NCBI GenBank assembly: GCA_030263375.1
Contig: SZOV01000003.1
Coordinates: forward strand, 1 to 64,000
DNA from: Deltaproteobacteria bacterium PRO3
GTDB taxonomy: Bacteria; UBA10199; DSSB01
Direction: 5' to 3'
Length of the DNA: 64,000 nucleotides
Shown here: positions 37,438-45,236 of the stretch, in pieces
Layout: each line of letters starts with the position of its first letter
Position numbering within the stretch: the first letter of the stretch is position 1
Notes under the pieces: generated by a model
Seen by the model: only the letters and a program-made list of their open reading frames with translations
The model's database searches: none
What the model was told of the DNA's origin: nothing
Translations under genes and position numbers: made by a program

Positions 37438-37662
37438 TTATTCGGGTGCTTTCCACCCTTGGGCCAGCTTCACCAACTCCTTGGCGATGGCGACGTGGGC
37501 GACCTCTTCCCGGGCGATGCGGCGGAGCATCTCGCAGGCCTCCGCGTCGTCGCAGTCCTCGGCCAACTGGAGGTAGGCGGCGGCCGCCTCTTCTTCCAGG
37601 GCCAGGATGGTCTGGAACTCCTTGAGGATCGCCTGACCCCGGGTTTTTTCGGTTTCGCTCAT
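37438..37662 (-). CDS. Half-length ferritin-like (rubrerythrin-type) protein
   Basis: This 74-residue protein is two helices with LALEEEAAAAYLQLAEDC and REEVAHVAIAKELVKLA, an E...EExxH pair that forms half a di-iron four-helix bundle. Two copies would have to dimerise to bind metal. The start ATG overlaps the stop of the preceding 72-residue gene (ATGA), and nirK begins 11 bases after its stop. Within the nirK operon it may protect against iron or nitrosative stress; that role is inferred. Confidence 0.72.
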   Translation of the reverse strand: MSETEKTRGQAILKEFQTILALEEEAAAAYLQLAEDCDDAEACEMLRRIAREEVAHVAIAKELVKLAQGWKAPE

Positions 37663-37877
37663 CGTCGCAGCCTCGACACGATGGCATCGATCATGTCCTC
37701 GTGCCGGAAGGTATCCCCGGAGAGCCTCTCCAGGAGCCGGCGGATCTTCGCTTGCTGTCCCGTACTGAATCCCGAGAAGTCGTAGCGCTTCACCTCGGCT
37801 AAATTCGACACCGCGAACTCCTCGAGTTTTTTCAAGGCCTCCAAGGCGGTCAAGATGGTCTCGCGGGCCACGCTCAT
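37659..37877 (-). CDS. Small helical protein, first gene of the nirK operon
   Basis: This 72-residue unrecognised protein is predominantly helical, with no cysteines and no signal peptide: ARETILTALEALKKLEEFAVSN, YDFSGFSTGQQAKIRRLLERL and a charged FRHEDMIDAIVSRLRR tail. AAGGAG precedes the ATG. Its stop overlaps the start of the half-ferritin gene. It is the first gene after the 37919-37944 palindrome, so it should be induced together with nirK. Confidence 0.65.
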   Translation of the reverse strand: MSVARETILTALEALKKLEEFAVSNLAEVKRYDFSGFSTGQQAKIRRLLERLSGDTFRHEDMIDAIVSRLRR

Positions 37878-37918
37878 GCATTTCTCCTTAAAGAAATGGT
37901 AACGGTTTCCCGCAAAGC

Positions 37919-37944
37919 CCCGATATGATCTGAATCATATCGGG
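37919..37944. promoter_or_regulatory. Shared FNR/DNR-type operator between the nirK operon and nnrS
   Basis: Arms CCCGATATGAT and ATCATATCGGG (11 bases each) surround CTGA, giving the core TGATCTGAATCA at 37926-37937. It is centred 45 bases before the nnrS ATG and 54 before the first gene of the nirK operon. A TATTAGATAAT on the nnrS side and TTACCAT on the nirK side sit where -10 elements would be expected from class II activation. Confidence 0.8.
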
Positions 37945-37976
37945 AACCACCTAACGCCTATTAGATAATAAGGACT

Positions 37977-39233
37977 ATGAACGAAAAATCCATAAAAAAC
38001 CTGTTCCTGGAACCCTACCGGCTCTTTTTCGCCGGCGGCTCCCTCTACGCGGTCCTGGCCGTGGCCCTCTGGTTCACCTGGCTCCACCTGCTGGACCACC
38101 AGATTTCCTGGTTCGACTTCCGCGTGGGACCGGCGCAGTACCACTCCCACGTCATGCTCTTCGGGGTGATGGGCTTCTATGTCTTCGGCTTCATCCTCAC
38201 CGCCTTCCCGCGCTTCGTGGGGCAGCCCCATCCCTCGCCCCGCGCCGTGGCGGCCTGGTTTCTGGGCCTGGCGGGGGGCCAAGCGGCTTTCTTCCTCGGG
38301 GCCACCCGCTCGCCTAAGTGGATGATCCTGGCAGGCGTCCTGGAAGGGCTGAGCTACTTGAGCCTGCTGTTCTTCCTCGGCCGGCTCTACCTGCGCTCCG
38401 GGAAGTGGCGCGAGGACAAGCAGCCGCGCTTCCTGCTGCTCGCCCTCGGCTTCGGGACCCTCGGCCTCCTCCTCTCCTATGTCTATTACGCGGCCGACGG
38501 CAGCTTCACCTTCTACACCCTCAGCATCGAGTTCGGCACCTACGGCTTCCTCTTCCTCCTAGTCGTCGGGATCACCTACCGCATCGTCCCCTTCTTCGCG
38601 GGGCGGGTGATCCAGGGCTATGAAGGCCGGCGCGGCGCCCACACCCTGGCGATCGTGACGGCGCTCATCCTGCTGCGCATCCTCCTCGTCACGCTTTGGG
38701 CCGACGGCCCGCGCCAGCACTACGCCTCCTGGGCGATCAACCTCGCCCTGCTGGCGGTCTTGGTGACGGAGTGGCTGCGCTGGCGGCCCTGGCAGGCCAA
38801 GGAGACGCCGATCCTCTTCGTCCTCTTCCTTGGGCTCTTCTGGATCTTGGTCTTTTTGGGATTCTCTGGCTACGAGTTGGCCTATCACCTGACGCATCGC
38901 CAGGCGGGCGTCTACCCGGTCCTGCGGACGCCGGCCCTGCACGCCCTCTACATCGGGGCCTTCGGGACGCTGGTCCTGGCGATCAGCACCCGCGTGGTAC
39001 GCGGCCACGGCGGCGCGCCGATCGTGGCGGACCGCTTCACCCTGGCCGCCCTGCTCCTGATGCAGCTCGCGGCCCTCTGGCGGGTCTTCGTGCCGGTCTT
39101 CCTCGAGGGGACGGGCAGCCTCTGGCTGAGAAATTATTGGGCGGGGCTCCTGTGGTGCGCGGCCTTTGGGGTTTGGGCGCTGCGCTATCTCCCCTTCCTG
39201 TTCCGACCCAAGCCGCCCGAGGCCGCCGGCTGA
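37977..39233 (+). CDS. nnrS: NnrS-family membrane haem-copper protein
   Basis: This 418-residue protein has about twelve membrane helices. The family opening YRLFFAGGSLYAVLAVALWF and the histidine-bearing YHSHVMLFGVMGFYVFGFILTAFPRF are diagnostic for NnrS. Further conserved histidines lie in later helices (ELAYHLTHRQ, PALHALYIGAFG, VVRGHGG). In Rhodobacter and Vibrio, NnrS is induced by NO and relieves nitrosative stress. It is divergent from the nirK operon across one shared operator and convergent with moaE, with seven bases between the stops. Confidence 0.92.
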   Translation: MNEKSIKNLFLEPYRLFFAGGSLYAVLAVALWFTWLHLLDHQISWFDFRVGPAQYHSHVMLFGVMGFYVFGFILTAFPRFVGQPHPSPRAVAAWFLGLAGGQAAFFLGATRSPKWMILAGVLEGLSYLSLLFFLGRLYLRSGKWREDKQPRFLLLALGFGTLGLLLSYVYYAADGSFTFYTLSIEFGTYGFLFLLVVGITYRIVPFFAGRVIQGYEGRRGAHTLAIVTALILLRILLVTLWADGPRQHYASWAINLALLAVLVTEWLRWRPWQAKETPILFVLFLGLFWILVFLGFSGYELAYHLTHRQAGVYPVLRTPALHALYIGAFGTLVLAISTRVVRGHGGAPIVADRFTLAALLLMQLAALWRVFVPVFLEGTGSLWLRNYWAGLLWCAAFGVWALRYLPFLFRPKPPEAAG

Positions 39234-39240
39234 GGCCGCC

Positions 39241-39657
39241 TCAATGATGGTGGCAGGCGACCCACTCCGAGCCCTCGGGATAATGCTCGCGCTTCCAGAC
39301 CGGGGCGCGGCGCTTGAACTCCTCGATGATGTAGGCACAGGCCTCCAGGGCCTCGCGGCGGTGGGCGGCGGAGACGGCCAGGACGATCCCCGTCTCGCCG
39401 ATCTCGAGGCGACCGACCCGTTGGATCAGGGCGGCCTTGTAAAAGCTCCATCGTTCCTTCGCCTCGGCGAAGATGCGGCGGAGTTCGGCGTGGAAGAGCC
39501 GCTCGTAGACTTCATACTCCAGCGCCAGGACCTGCCGGCCCTCGTTCTGTTCGCGGATATTTCCCTCGAAGAGGGCCACGGCGCCGCAGGAAGGATGTCG
39601 CACCTCCTGGAGGGCCTCGCCGCTGTCGACGGCTTCTTGGATGAGTCTTATCAGCAT
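39241..39657 (-). CDS. moaE: Molybdopterin synthase large subunit
   Basis: This 138-residue protein has the MoaE features HPSCGAVALFEGNIREQNEG, LALEYEVYERL, RVGRLEIGETGIVLAVSAAHR, AYIIEEFKRRAPVWKRE and the terminal EWVACHHH. With MoaD it inserts sulfur into cyclic pyranopterin monophosphate. It is the last gene of the Moco operon. The start at 39657 is eight bases after the moaD stop; the longer open frame upstream runs antisense to structure and is not coding. Confidence 0.95.
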   Translation of the reverse strand: MLIRLIQEAVDSGEALQEVRHPSCGAVALFEGNIREQNEGRQVLALEYEVYERLFHAELRRIFAEAKERWSFYKAALIQRVGRLEIGETGIVLAVSAAHRREALEACAYIIEEFKRRAPVWKREHYPEGSEWVACHHH

Positions 39658-39665
39658 AAAGCCTT

Positions 39666-39911
39666 TCAGCCTCCGGCTACGGGCGGGATCAGGGCGATCT
39701 CGTCGCCGTGCCGGGGACGGTAATTTGCCGGAACGTATTCCTCGCCGACGGCGAAGCGGAGAAATTTCCCCCATTCCAGCGGACCGAGCGTCGGCTCGAG
39801 GACGCGCCGGGCGAGGTCGAGGACGCTCTCGCCCTCCTGCAGCTCGCACTCCGCCTCGCCCCGCCGCATGCGGTCACGCAACACCGAAAAGAACAAGAGA
39901 CGCACGCTCAT
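39666..39911 (-). CDS. moaD: Molybdopterin synthase sulfur carrier subunit
   Basis: This 81-residue ubiquitin-fold protein begins SVRLLFFSVLRDR and ends in the obligatory diglycine (IPPVAGG), which is thiocarboxylated before sulfur transfer to MoaE. YVPANYRPRHGDEIALIPPV is typical. GAGGAGG stands directly before the ATG, inside the end of moeA; the moeA stop is one base away. Confidence 0.95.
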   Translation of the reverse strand: MSVRLLFFSVLRDRMRRGEAECELQEGESVLDLARRVLEPTLGPLEWGKFLRFAVGEEYVPANYRPRHGDEIALIPPVAGG

Positions 39912-39912
39912 C

Positions 39913-41151
39913 TCAACCTCCTCTCCATGCCTGAAAGATCGAAGGCAGCAGATGCGCCTCCACAAGGTCGCCCGCCGCCCAGGACTCCCCTTCCTCCGGA
40001 AGCACGGCCAGGGCGTTGGCCGCGGCGAAACTGCGCATCAGGTGGGAGCCCTGTCCTTCCAGGATATGCAGGCTGGGCGCCGCCCCGCCGAGATCCGCGC
40101 GGGCCTTCAAGAAGTGGCGCAGGCCGGGCTTCTTCTTCAGGCCTTGCGCAAGCGGCAGGCGCAGCGCGGGAAGGAAGAGCTCGCGCGCGCCCAAAGCGCG
40201 CAGCAGGGCCGGGCGGACGTACTCGTAGAAACACACCAGGGCACTGGCGGGGTTTCCCGGCAGGCCGAAGAGACATTTCCCTTCCTCCTTTTTTCCGAAG
40301 AAGACGGGTTTGCCGGGCTTCTGCCGGACCTTCCAAAAGACCTCTCGCACCCCGGCGTCGGCCGCCGCCTCCTTGACGAAATCGAAGTCACCCACCGACA
40401 CGCCGCCCGTCACGATCAAGAAGTCCGCGCGCTGCAGGCCCTCCGCGAGGGCCCACTGGAGGTCTTCCCGCCGGTCGCGGCAGCGCTCGGCGAAGGCAGG
40501 CACAAGCCCCAGCTCTTGGAGGGCCGCGTTCAGGCCGAAGGAGTTGGACTCGTAGATCTGGGCCGGCTCCAAGGGGACCCCCGGCGGCACCAGCTCCGAA
40601 CCCGTGACCAAGATCCCGACGCGGGGCGCGGCGTGCACTTCGACCCGCTCGAAGCCGAAGCCGGCCAGCAAGGCCAGCGCGGCCGCCTGCAGGGGCCGCC
40701 CGGGACCGAGGATCTCGGCGCCGATCTCCAACTCCTCGCCGCGGCGCCGGATGTTCTCTCCCCCCGAAACCGGCCGGCTCAGGCGAATCGCCTCGCCCGC
40801 GCGCTCGACGTCCTCCTGCTTGACTACCGCGTCCGCGCCCTCCGGAATTTTGGCCCCGGTGAAGATCCGCATCGCCTCGCCGGGCTTCAGCGGGCTTTTC
40901 AGACAGATCCCCGCAGGAACGGTGGCCGCGACGAAGAGGGACACCGGCGCCCCGGGTCCCGCCGCCGCGGTGTCGGCGGCGCGCAGCGCATAGCCGTCCA
41001 TCGCGGAATTGTCGAAGACGGGACTCGGGATCGAGGCGTCTATGGGTTTCGTCAGGACCCTCCCCCAGGCCTCGGCGAGCGCCAGCGCTTGGCCGGGAAA
41101 GGGGCTCACTGCCTCGACGATTCTCGCTTGGGCCTCAGGGACGGAAATCAT
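39913..41151 (-). CDS. moeA: Molybdopterin molybdenumtransferase
   Basis: This 412-residue protein has domain features in order: PSPVFDNSAMDGYAL, GAKIPEGADAVVKQEDVE, PRVGILVTGSEL, IVTGGVSVGDFDFVKEA, FGLPGNPASALVCFYEYVRP and a C-terminal beta domain. It ligates molybdate to molybdopterin-AMP. A GTG/ATG extension upstream was rejected because homology starts at ISVPEAQARIVEA. It is preceded by the 41171 hemerythrin gene and followed by moaD, all with tiny gaps. Confidence 0.95.
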   Translation of the reverse strand: MISVPEAQARIVEAVSPFPGQALALAEAWGRVLTKPIDASIPSPVFDNSAMDGYALRAADTAAAGPGAPVSLFVAATVPAGICLKSPLKPGEAMRIFTGAKIPEGADAVVKQEDVERAGEAIRLSRPVSGGENIRRRGEELEIGAEILGPGRPLQAAALALLAGFGFERVEVHAAPRVGILVTGSELVPPGVPLEPAQIYESNSFGLNAALQELGLVPAFAERCRDRREDLQWALAEGLQRADFLIVTGGVSVGDFDFVKEAAADAGVREVFWKVRQKPGKPVFFGKKEEGKCLFGLPGNPASALVCFYEYVRPALLRALGARELFLPALRLPLAQGLKKKPGLRHFLKARADLGGAAPSLHILEGQGSHLMRSFAAANALAVLPEEGESWAAGDLVEAHLLPSIFQAWRGG

Positions 41152-41170
41152 GCCTCGCTCCGATCGCGGT

Positions 41171-41647
41171 TCACCCGCAACTGCAACACTCGTGGGCCGG
41201 GGCCGAGGCCCCCGCCTGCACCTCGGCAAGGATCCTCGCGCGAACCTCCGGCGCGACCATGCGGTCGATCGCGGGATACAGGACCTGCTCTTCCTTCACG
41301 TTGTGCTGTCCCAGCACCGAGAGCAGCCTCGCCTCCTCCGCATCGCTGTTCGGGTCCTGGACGCGGACCTTTTGGTGGATCTCTTCCAGGCACTGGTGGA
41401 TCTGCCGGTGCTCCATCCGCATCACGGCGGTCGGCCCCACGTCCCGCATGCCGGTGGCCTGTTCGAAGGCGGGAAACAGCAGCTCCTCCTCCCAGACGAT
41501 GTGCCGCTGCAGGCCGGTGAGGAATTCCTTGAAGGCCCGCTTGGCCGCCGGAAAATCCGATCGCTTGCCTGTTTGGAACTGTCCGAACAAGGCGTCGAGG
41601 CGATCGTGATCGCGTTCGAAAAATTGGGTGATGTTGCGTTCCTCCAT
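41171..41647 (-). CDS. Hemerythrin-domain protein with cysteine-rich tail
   Basis: This 158-residue four-helix protein has the hemerythrin ligand set: ERDHDRLDALF, HIVWEEELLFPAFE, MEHRQIHQCLEEIH and HNVKEEQVLYPAID. It ends in HECCSCG, an unusual cysteine cluster. Such proteins bind O2 or NO at a di-iron site; some repair iron-sulfur clusters after nitrosative damage. Here it is buried in the Moco operon (AAGGAG before the ATG). It could protect MoaA or Nar clusters. Confidence 0.88.
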   Translation of the reverse strand: MEERNITQFFERDHDRLDALFGQFQTGKRSDFPAAKRAFKEFLTGLQRHIVWEEELLFPAFEQATGMRDVGPTAVMRMEHRQIHQCLEEIHQKVRVQDPNSDAEEARLLSVLGQHNVKEEQVLYPAIDRMVAPEVRARILAEVQAGASAPAHECCSCG

Positions 41648-41658
41648 GACGGGCTCCT

Positions 41659-42411
41659 TCAGAATAGGCCCCACAAGAGGCGACCGGAGACCGAGAGGAT
41701 CAGGGCCGCGGTCACGCGCTGCAGGGTGAGTTTGGAAATCTTCCCGGCGCCGAGCCGGCTGCCGATCTGTCCGCCCAGGAACACCGCGGCCATCAGGGGC
41801 AGGGCCAGGCCCCAATCTAAATCCTGGCCGGATTTGGCAAACTGTCCGAAGAGGCCGGAGACCGAATTGACCAGGATGAAGAAGGCGGCGGCCGCGGCCG
41901 CCTCGCGGCTGTGGCTCCAGCCCAAGAAATAAAGGACGGGAGAAAGAAAGATGCCGCCGCCGATCCCGACCAGGCCCGAGAGCAGGCCCAGCGCGGCCCC
42001 GATCGGAAGCCCCAGGGCCCAGGCCCTTCCCCAAGAGGGCTCCCGCCGGACGGTGAAGGAGCGCTCGGAGAGCAGCATGCGCAGGCCCGCGGCGAGCAGG
42101 CTCAAGGCCAAGAGCCAAAGGAAGAGCGTCTTGCCGAGGGGGATCCGCCCCCCGAGGTAGGCCATGGGGATGGAGGTGAGGACGAAGGGCAGGACCTTCT
42201 TCGGCGAAAAATACCCGGCGCGCAGGAAGACCCAAAAGCCACCTCCCGCCACCACGAGGTTGCAGAGCAAGGCCACCTTCGGCATCGCCTCGTAGGGAAA
42301 GGCGAACAAGGCCAGGAGCGCCAGATAGGTCGAGCCTCCCGCGAAGCCCGCCGTGGCATAGACCATGGCGGTCAGGAAGAACAGGGGCAACAGAAAGGAG
42401 AGCAGCTCCAT
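41659..42411 (-). CDS. TauE/SafE-family membrane exporter
   Basis: This 250-residue protein has about eight membrane helices in two repeats. It begins ELLSFLLPLFFLTAMVYATAGFAGGSTYLALLALF and has LSGLVGIGGGIFLSPVLYFLG in the second half, the two glycine-rich TauE/SafE signatures. Family members carry sulfite, sulfonates or other small anions. Its position inside the Moco operon raises the possibility of an oxyanion related to molybdate or sulfur handling, but no substrate can be assigned. The start overlaps the moaC-mogA stop by one base (TGATG). Confidence 0.88.
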   Translation of the reverse strand: MELLSFLLPLFFLTAMVYATAGFAGGSTYLALLALFAFPYEAMPKVALLCNLVVAGGGFWVFLRAGYFSPKKVLPFVLTSIPMAYLGGRIPLGKTLFLWLLALSLLAAGLRMLLSERSFTVRREPSWGRAWALGLPIGAALGLLSGLVGIGGGIFLSPVLYFLGWSHSREAAAAAAFFILVNSVSGLFGQFAKSGQDLDWGLALPLMAAVFLGGQIGSRLGAGKISKLTLQRVTAALILSVSGRLLWGLF

Positions 42412-43316
42412 CAATGCCCTCCCCCGCGCATCATGTTGAAGGCGTGCAGGACGTTGGGAAACAGCGCGGCGATCGACTCCTTCACGCCGTTGGACGACCC
42501 GGGCAACGTCAGCAGCAGCGTCTTGCCGCGCTGGGCGGCGAGGCCGCGGGAGAGCATGGCGTAGGGCGTACGGCGCTGGCCGTAGACCCGCATCGCCTCG
42601 CCGATGCCGGGGATCTCGCGCTCGGCGATCTCCCGAACCACCTCCGCCGTGACGTCGCGGGGCCCCAGGCCCGTCCCGCCGGTGCTTAAGACCAGGTCGA
42701 GCCCCCGCTCGACGTATTCCAACAGCCTCGCCCGGATCTTGTCCCGGTCGTCGGGGATCACCTCGTAGCTCAAGACCTCGACCGGAAACTTCGCCATCGC
42801 CTCGCAGATCCGCTTGCCCGACTTGTCGCCCTTCTTGCCCGCGGAGACGCTGTCGGAGGTCACCAGGACCGCGGCCTTCAGCGGGACGGGGAAGCTCTCG
42901 ACGAAATCGCTCTTTCCGCCCCGCTTCTCCAAGAGGCGGGTCTCGCCGAGCGTGACGTCCTTGTCGATGCCCTTGACCATGTCGTAGACCGTCAGGGCCG
43001 CGACGGCCGCGGCGGTCAGGGCCTCCATCTCGACGCCGGTGCGGCCGATGGCCACAACCTCCGCGCGGACGGCGATGCGGCCCTCCCCTTTTTCGAAATG
43101 GATCGCCACCTTGTCCAAGGCGAGGGGATGGCAGTATGGGATCAATTCGGGCGTCTTTTTGGCCGCAAGGACGCCCGCGGCCCGCGCCACGACGAGGACC
43201 TCGCCCTTCGGGGTCTCGCCGCGCCAAGCCCGCTCGATGGTTTCCTGCCTGGCGCGGACTTCCGTCGCCGCGATCGCGCTGCGCAGGGTCTCGATCTTTT
43301 CGGAGATGTCGATCAT
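42411..43316 (-). CDS. moaCB: Bifunctional MoaC-MogA/MoaB Moco protein
   Basis: This 301-residue fusion has residues 1-150 as MoaC (TPELIPYCHPLALDKVAI, EALTAAAVAALTVYDMVKGIDK, KRGGKSDF), which completes cyclic pyranopterin monophosphate. Residues 155-301 are MogA/MoaB (AVLVTSDSVSAGKKGDKSG, LVLSTGGTGLGPRDVT, RGKTLLLTLPGSSNGVKES), which adenylates molybdopterin. Such fusions are known and couple an early and a late step. The N-terminal strand of MoaC is short compared with E. coli. The start at 43316 follows an AAAGAG. Confidence 0.93.
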   Translation of the reverse strand: MIDISEKIETLRSAIAATEVRARQETIERAWRGETPKGEVLVVARAAGVLAAKKTPELIPYCHPLALDKVAIHFEKGEGRIAVRAEVVAIGRTGVEMEALTAAAVAALTVYDMVKGIDKDVTLGETRLLEKRGGKSDFVESFPVPLKAAVLVTSDSVSAGKKGDKSGKRICEAMAKFPVEVLSYEVIPDDRDKIRARLLEYVERGLDLVLSTGGTGLGPRDVTAEVVREIAEREIPGIGEAMRVYGQRRTPYAMLSRGLAAQRGKTLLLTLPGSSNGVKESIAALFPNVLHAFNMMRGGGH

Positions 43317-43330
43317 CGCTCTTTCCTTTC

Positions 43331-44314
43331 CTAGCCGCCGATCCCGTACATGCCGGCGGTAGCGTTGCATGCCGGCCGGCGGAAGCCGCCGTGATCCGGG
43401 CGCTTGATTTGGATCATGCGGAGGATCTTGGCCTCGAGATCCGCCTCGCGGACGCCGGGCCGCCGCAGCAGGTCCAGCAGGGATTCGGATTCGTCATAGG
43501 CCAGGCAATCTTGTAGGCGCCCGTCCGACGAAAGCCGGACGCGGTTGCATTTTTCGCAGAAGGGCTCGGAGACCGCGTGGATGAAACCCACCACCGCGTT
43601 GAGCTCGAAGACCTTGTAGTACTCCGCCGGCCCGCGGCCGAGGCGTTTGCCGTAAGGAAGCAGGCGGTATTTTTCCTCGAGTCTCTCCCGAACCCAGGAG
43701 CTGGGCAGGAAGCGATCGGACATTTCCAGGCCCGGGCCGATCGGCATCAGCTCGATCCAACGCAGGATCAAGCCTTCCTGGGCGGCGAAGCGCAGCATCG
43801 CCTCGACCTCCGAGTCGTTCCAGCCCTTGAGGAGGACGGCGTTGAGCTTGAGCGGAGAAAAACCCGCTTCCTTGGCGGCGCGCAGGCCCGCGAGGACCTC
43901 CTCCAAGCGACCCCAGCGGGTGATCCGGCGGAATTTCTCGGGGTCCAGGGTGTCAAGGTGGACGTTGACGCGATCTAAGCCGGCGCGCCGCAACGCCGCC
44001 GCCTGGGCGGCCAGGTGGACGCCGTTGGTGGTGAGGGAGAGCTCCTCGATGCCGGGGACGGCGCGCAGCATTTCGATCAGGCGAGGGAGATCCTTGCGCA
44101 GCAAGGGCTCGCCGCCGGTGAGGCGGACGCCCTTGACGCCTTGGCGGGCGAAGGCCGCGACCACCCGGGCGATCTCCTCGAAGCTGAGGATGTCCGCGCG
44201 CTCCCGCTTCACCGCGCCCTCGAGCGGCATGCAGTAGCGGCAGCGCAGGTTGCAGAGATCCGTCACCGAGAGGCGCAGGTATTCGATCTTCCGCCGGTAG
44301 CCGTCACAGAGCAT
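43331..44314 (-). CDS. moaA: GTP 3',8-cyclase
   Basis: This 327-residue radical SAM enzyme has the first cluster CNLRCRYC near residue 21 and GVRLTGGEPLLR for SAM. The C-terminal second cluster is CEKCNRVRLSSDGRLQDC, and the end is GMYGIGG, whose diglycine is essential. It starts Moco synthesis from GTP. Its ATG lies 11 bases inside mobA. A TGAT-TTGG-ATCA match at 43405-43416 falls in the coding sequence and is probably fortuitous. Confidence 0.96.
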   Translation of the reverse strand: MLCDGYRRKIEYLRLSVTDLCNLRCRYCMPLEGAVKRERADILSFEEIARVVAAFARQGVKGVRLTGGEPLLRKDLPRLIEMLRAVPGIEELSLTTNGVHLAAQAAALRRAGLDRVNVHLDTLDPEKFRRITRWGRLEEVLAGLRAAKEAGFSPLKLNAVLLKGWNDSEVEAMLRFAAQEGLILRWIELMPIGPGLEMSDRFLPSSWVRERLEEKYRLLPYGKRLGRGPAEYYKVFELNAVVGFIHAVSEPFCEKCNRVRLSSDGRLQDCLAYDESESLLDLLRRPGVREADLEAKILRMIQIKRPDHGGFRRPACNATAGMYGIGG

Positions 44315-44885
44315 GGCGCCCCTCCAGCCGTCTCAGATCCTCGGGCGTGTTGACGTTGGCGGCGCTCTCGCCCGCCATGGGCACCCAGCGCAGGTCCTCG
44401 AGCCCGGCGCAAAAATCGCGCATCGCGAAGACGCCGCGCTCCAAGGACGCGCGGATTTGCGGGATCAGGGACCTCGCGTAGAGGGCCATCAGGTATTCCC
44501 GCCCTCCCGGGTGAAAGGGCACGGCGGCGGCATGGCCGAGACCCGCCGCGACCACGCCGCGGATCGCCTCGGGATTCAGCAGGGGCATGTCGCAGGCGGC
44601 GACGAAGGCGTAGGGCGTCTCGATCTTTTGCAGGGCGCTGAGGATCCCGCCCAGCGGCCCCAGGTAAGGCGCCTCGTCGCGCAGCAGCTCGGCGGGCAGG
44701 AACTCGTATTCCTCGGGCGTATTGGTGGCGACCAGGATCTTGGGAAAGACCGCGCGCAGCGCGGCCAGGACTCGCTCGATCAGGCGTTGGTCTTGGAATT
44801 CCGCCAGGGCCTTGTTGCGGCCGAAGCGCCGGGATCTCCCGCCCGCGAGCAGGACCCCCGTGACTTCGGGATAGATGGGGTTCAC
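44304..44885 (-). CDS. mobA: Molybdenum cofactor guanylyltransferase
   Basis: This 193-residue nucleotidyltransferase has the signature VTGVLLAGGRSRRFGRNKAL, followed by PYLGPLGGILSALQ, AFVAACDMPLLN and NVNTPEDL. It attaches GMP to Moco to make the bis-MGD form required by NarG. The GTG at 44885 is chosen because AAGGA lies eight bases upstream; the open frame back to 44957 would run through the riboswitch-like leader. moaA overlaps its 3' end. Confidence 0.92.
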   Translation of the reverse strand: MNPIYPEVTGVLLAGGRSRRFGRNKALAEFQDQRLIERVLAALRAVFPKILVATNTPEEYEFLPAELLRDEAPYLGPLGGILSALQKIETPYAFVAACDMPLLNPEAIRGVVAAGLGHAAAVPFHPGGREYLMALYARSLIPQIRASLERGVFAMRDFCAGLEDLRWVPMAGESAANVNTPEDLRRLEGRHAL

Positions 44886-44925
44886 GTCTCGTATCCTTTC
44901 CAATTCAGCCCCTCGCCGTCGAGGG

Positions 44926-45006
44926 ACCTCGGGAGGCGGGGCCGTTTCCAACCCCACCCTGTCCGCGGCGCCTTATCCCGAAGGACTTAGGCGCGACGGA
45001 TCGGAA
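44926..45006 (-). promoter_or_regulatory. Moco/Tuco-family riboswitch candidate, no P3 stem
   Basis: On the - strand, five features line up with my recollection of the E. coli moaA leader. P2 is GCGCC/GGCGC (44990-44994 with 44968-44972) around a loop containing GTC...GATA. GCCGCGGAC follows, then CAGGG. A 7-bp stem GGTGGGG/CCCCGCC (44952-44958 with 44935-44941) encloses a 10-base loop with GGAAA. TCCCG comes immediately after. The P3 hairpin of E. coli is absent, as described for tungsten-cofactor (Tuco) variants. A further hairpin CCCTCG-ACGG-CGAGGG (44925-44910) before the mobA ribosome site could be the expression platform. Confidence 0.65.
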
Positions 45007-45011
45007 TTGTT

Positions 45012-45188
45012 TCATCCCTTGAGCTGTTGCTTGGCGTCCTCGACGTCGCGTTGGACGTCCTTCACTTCTTTCCTGAAGTTCTTGAAAAACTCGCCGATGC
45101 CGCGGCCCAAGCCGGGCAGCTTCGAGGGACCGAAGATCAGGAAGACGACCAAGACCAGCGCTGTAATTTCTCCGGGACCGAGGCTCAT
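45012..45188 (-). CDS. tatA: Twin-arginine translocase subunit TatA, 58 residues
   Basis: Sequence read directly: SLGPGEITALVLVVFLIFGP, then SKLPGLGRGIGEFFKNFRKE and a charged tail ending DAKQQLKG. This is the TatA/E layout: a short periplasmic start, one membrane helix, the FGP hinge, then an amphipathic helix with the conserved phenylalanines. AGAGGA precedes the ATG. It is the first gene after the 45260-45271 operator and leads the Moco operon. A local TatA could help export the Tat-signal subunit ActB. No tatB or tatC is in the window. Confidence 0.93.
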   Translation of the reverse strand: MSLGPGEITALVLVVFLIFGPSKLPGLGRGIGEFFKNFRKEVKDVQRDVEDAKQQLKG

Positions 45189-45236
45189 ACTTTTATCCTC
45201 TTGAGATATTTATAGAGGAAACGAGCGCAGCCCCCT

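Noticed and set aside
35993-37687. N-terminal extension of nirK
   Set aside because: The first 87 codons overlap the half-ferritin gene and lack a signal peptide. AAGGAGG and the lipoprotein signal fix the start at 37426.
41659-43227. Long frame upstream of the TauE/SafE gene
   Set aside because: Only the part after the ATG at 42411 is the transporter; the rest lies inside moaCB in another frame.
43405-43416. TGAT-TTGG-ATCA palindrome
   Set aside because: It lies within moaA coding sequence (RMIQIKRPD) with no start nearby.
44886-44957. Longer mobA start at GTG 44957
   Set aside because: It would translate through the riboswitch-like leader. The GTG at 44885 has AAGGA at correct spacing and the usual N-terminus.
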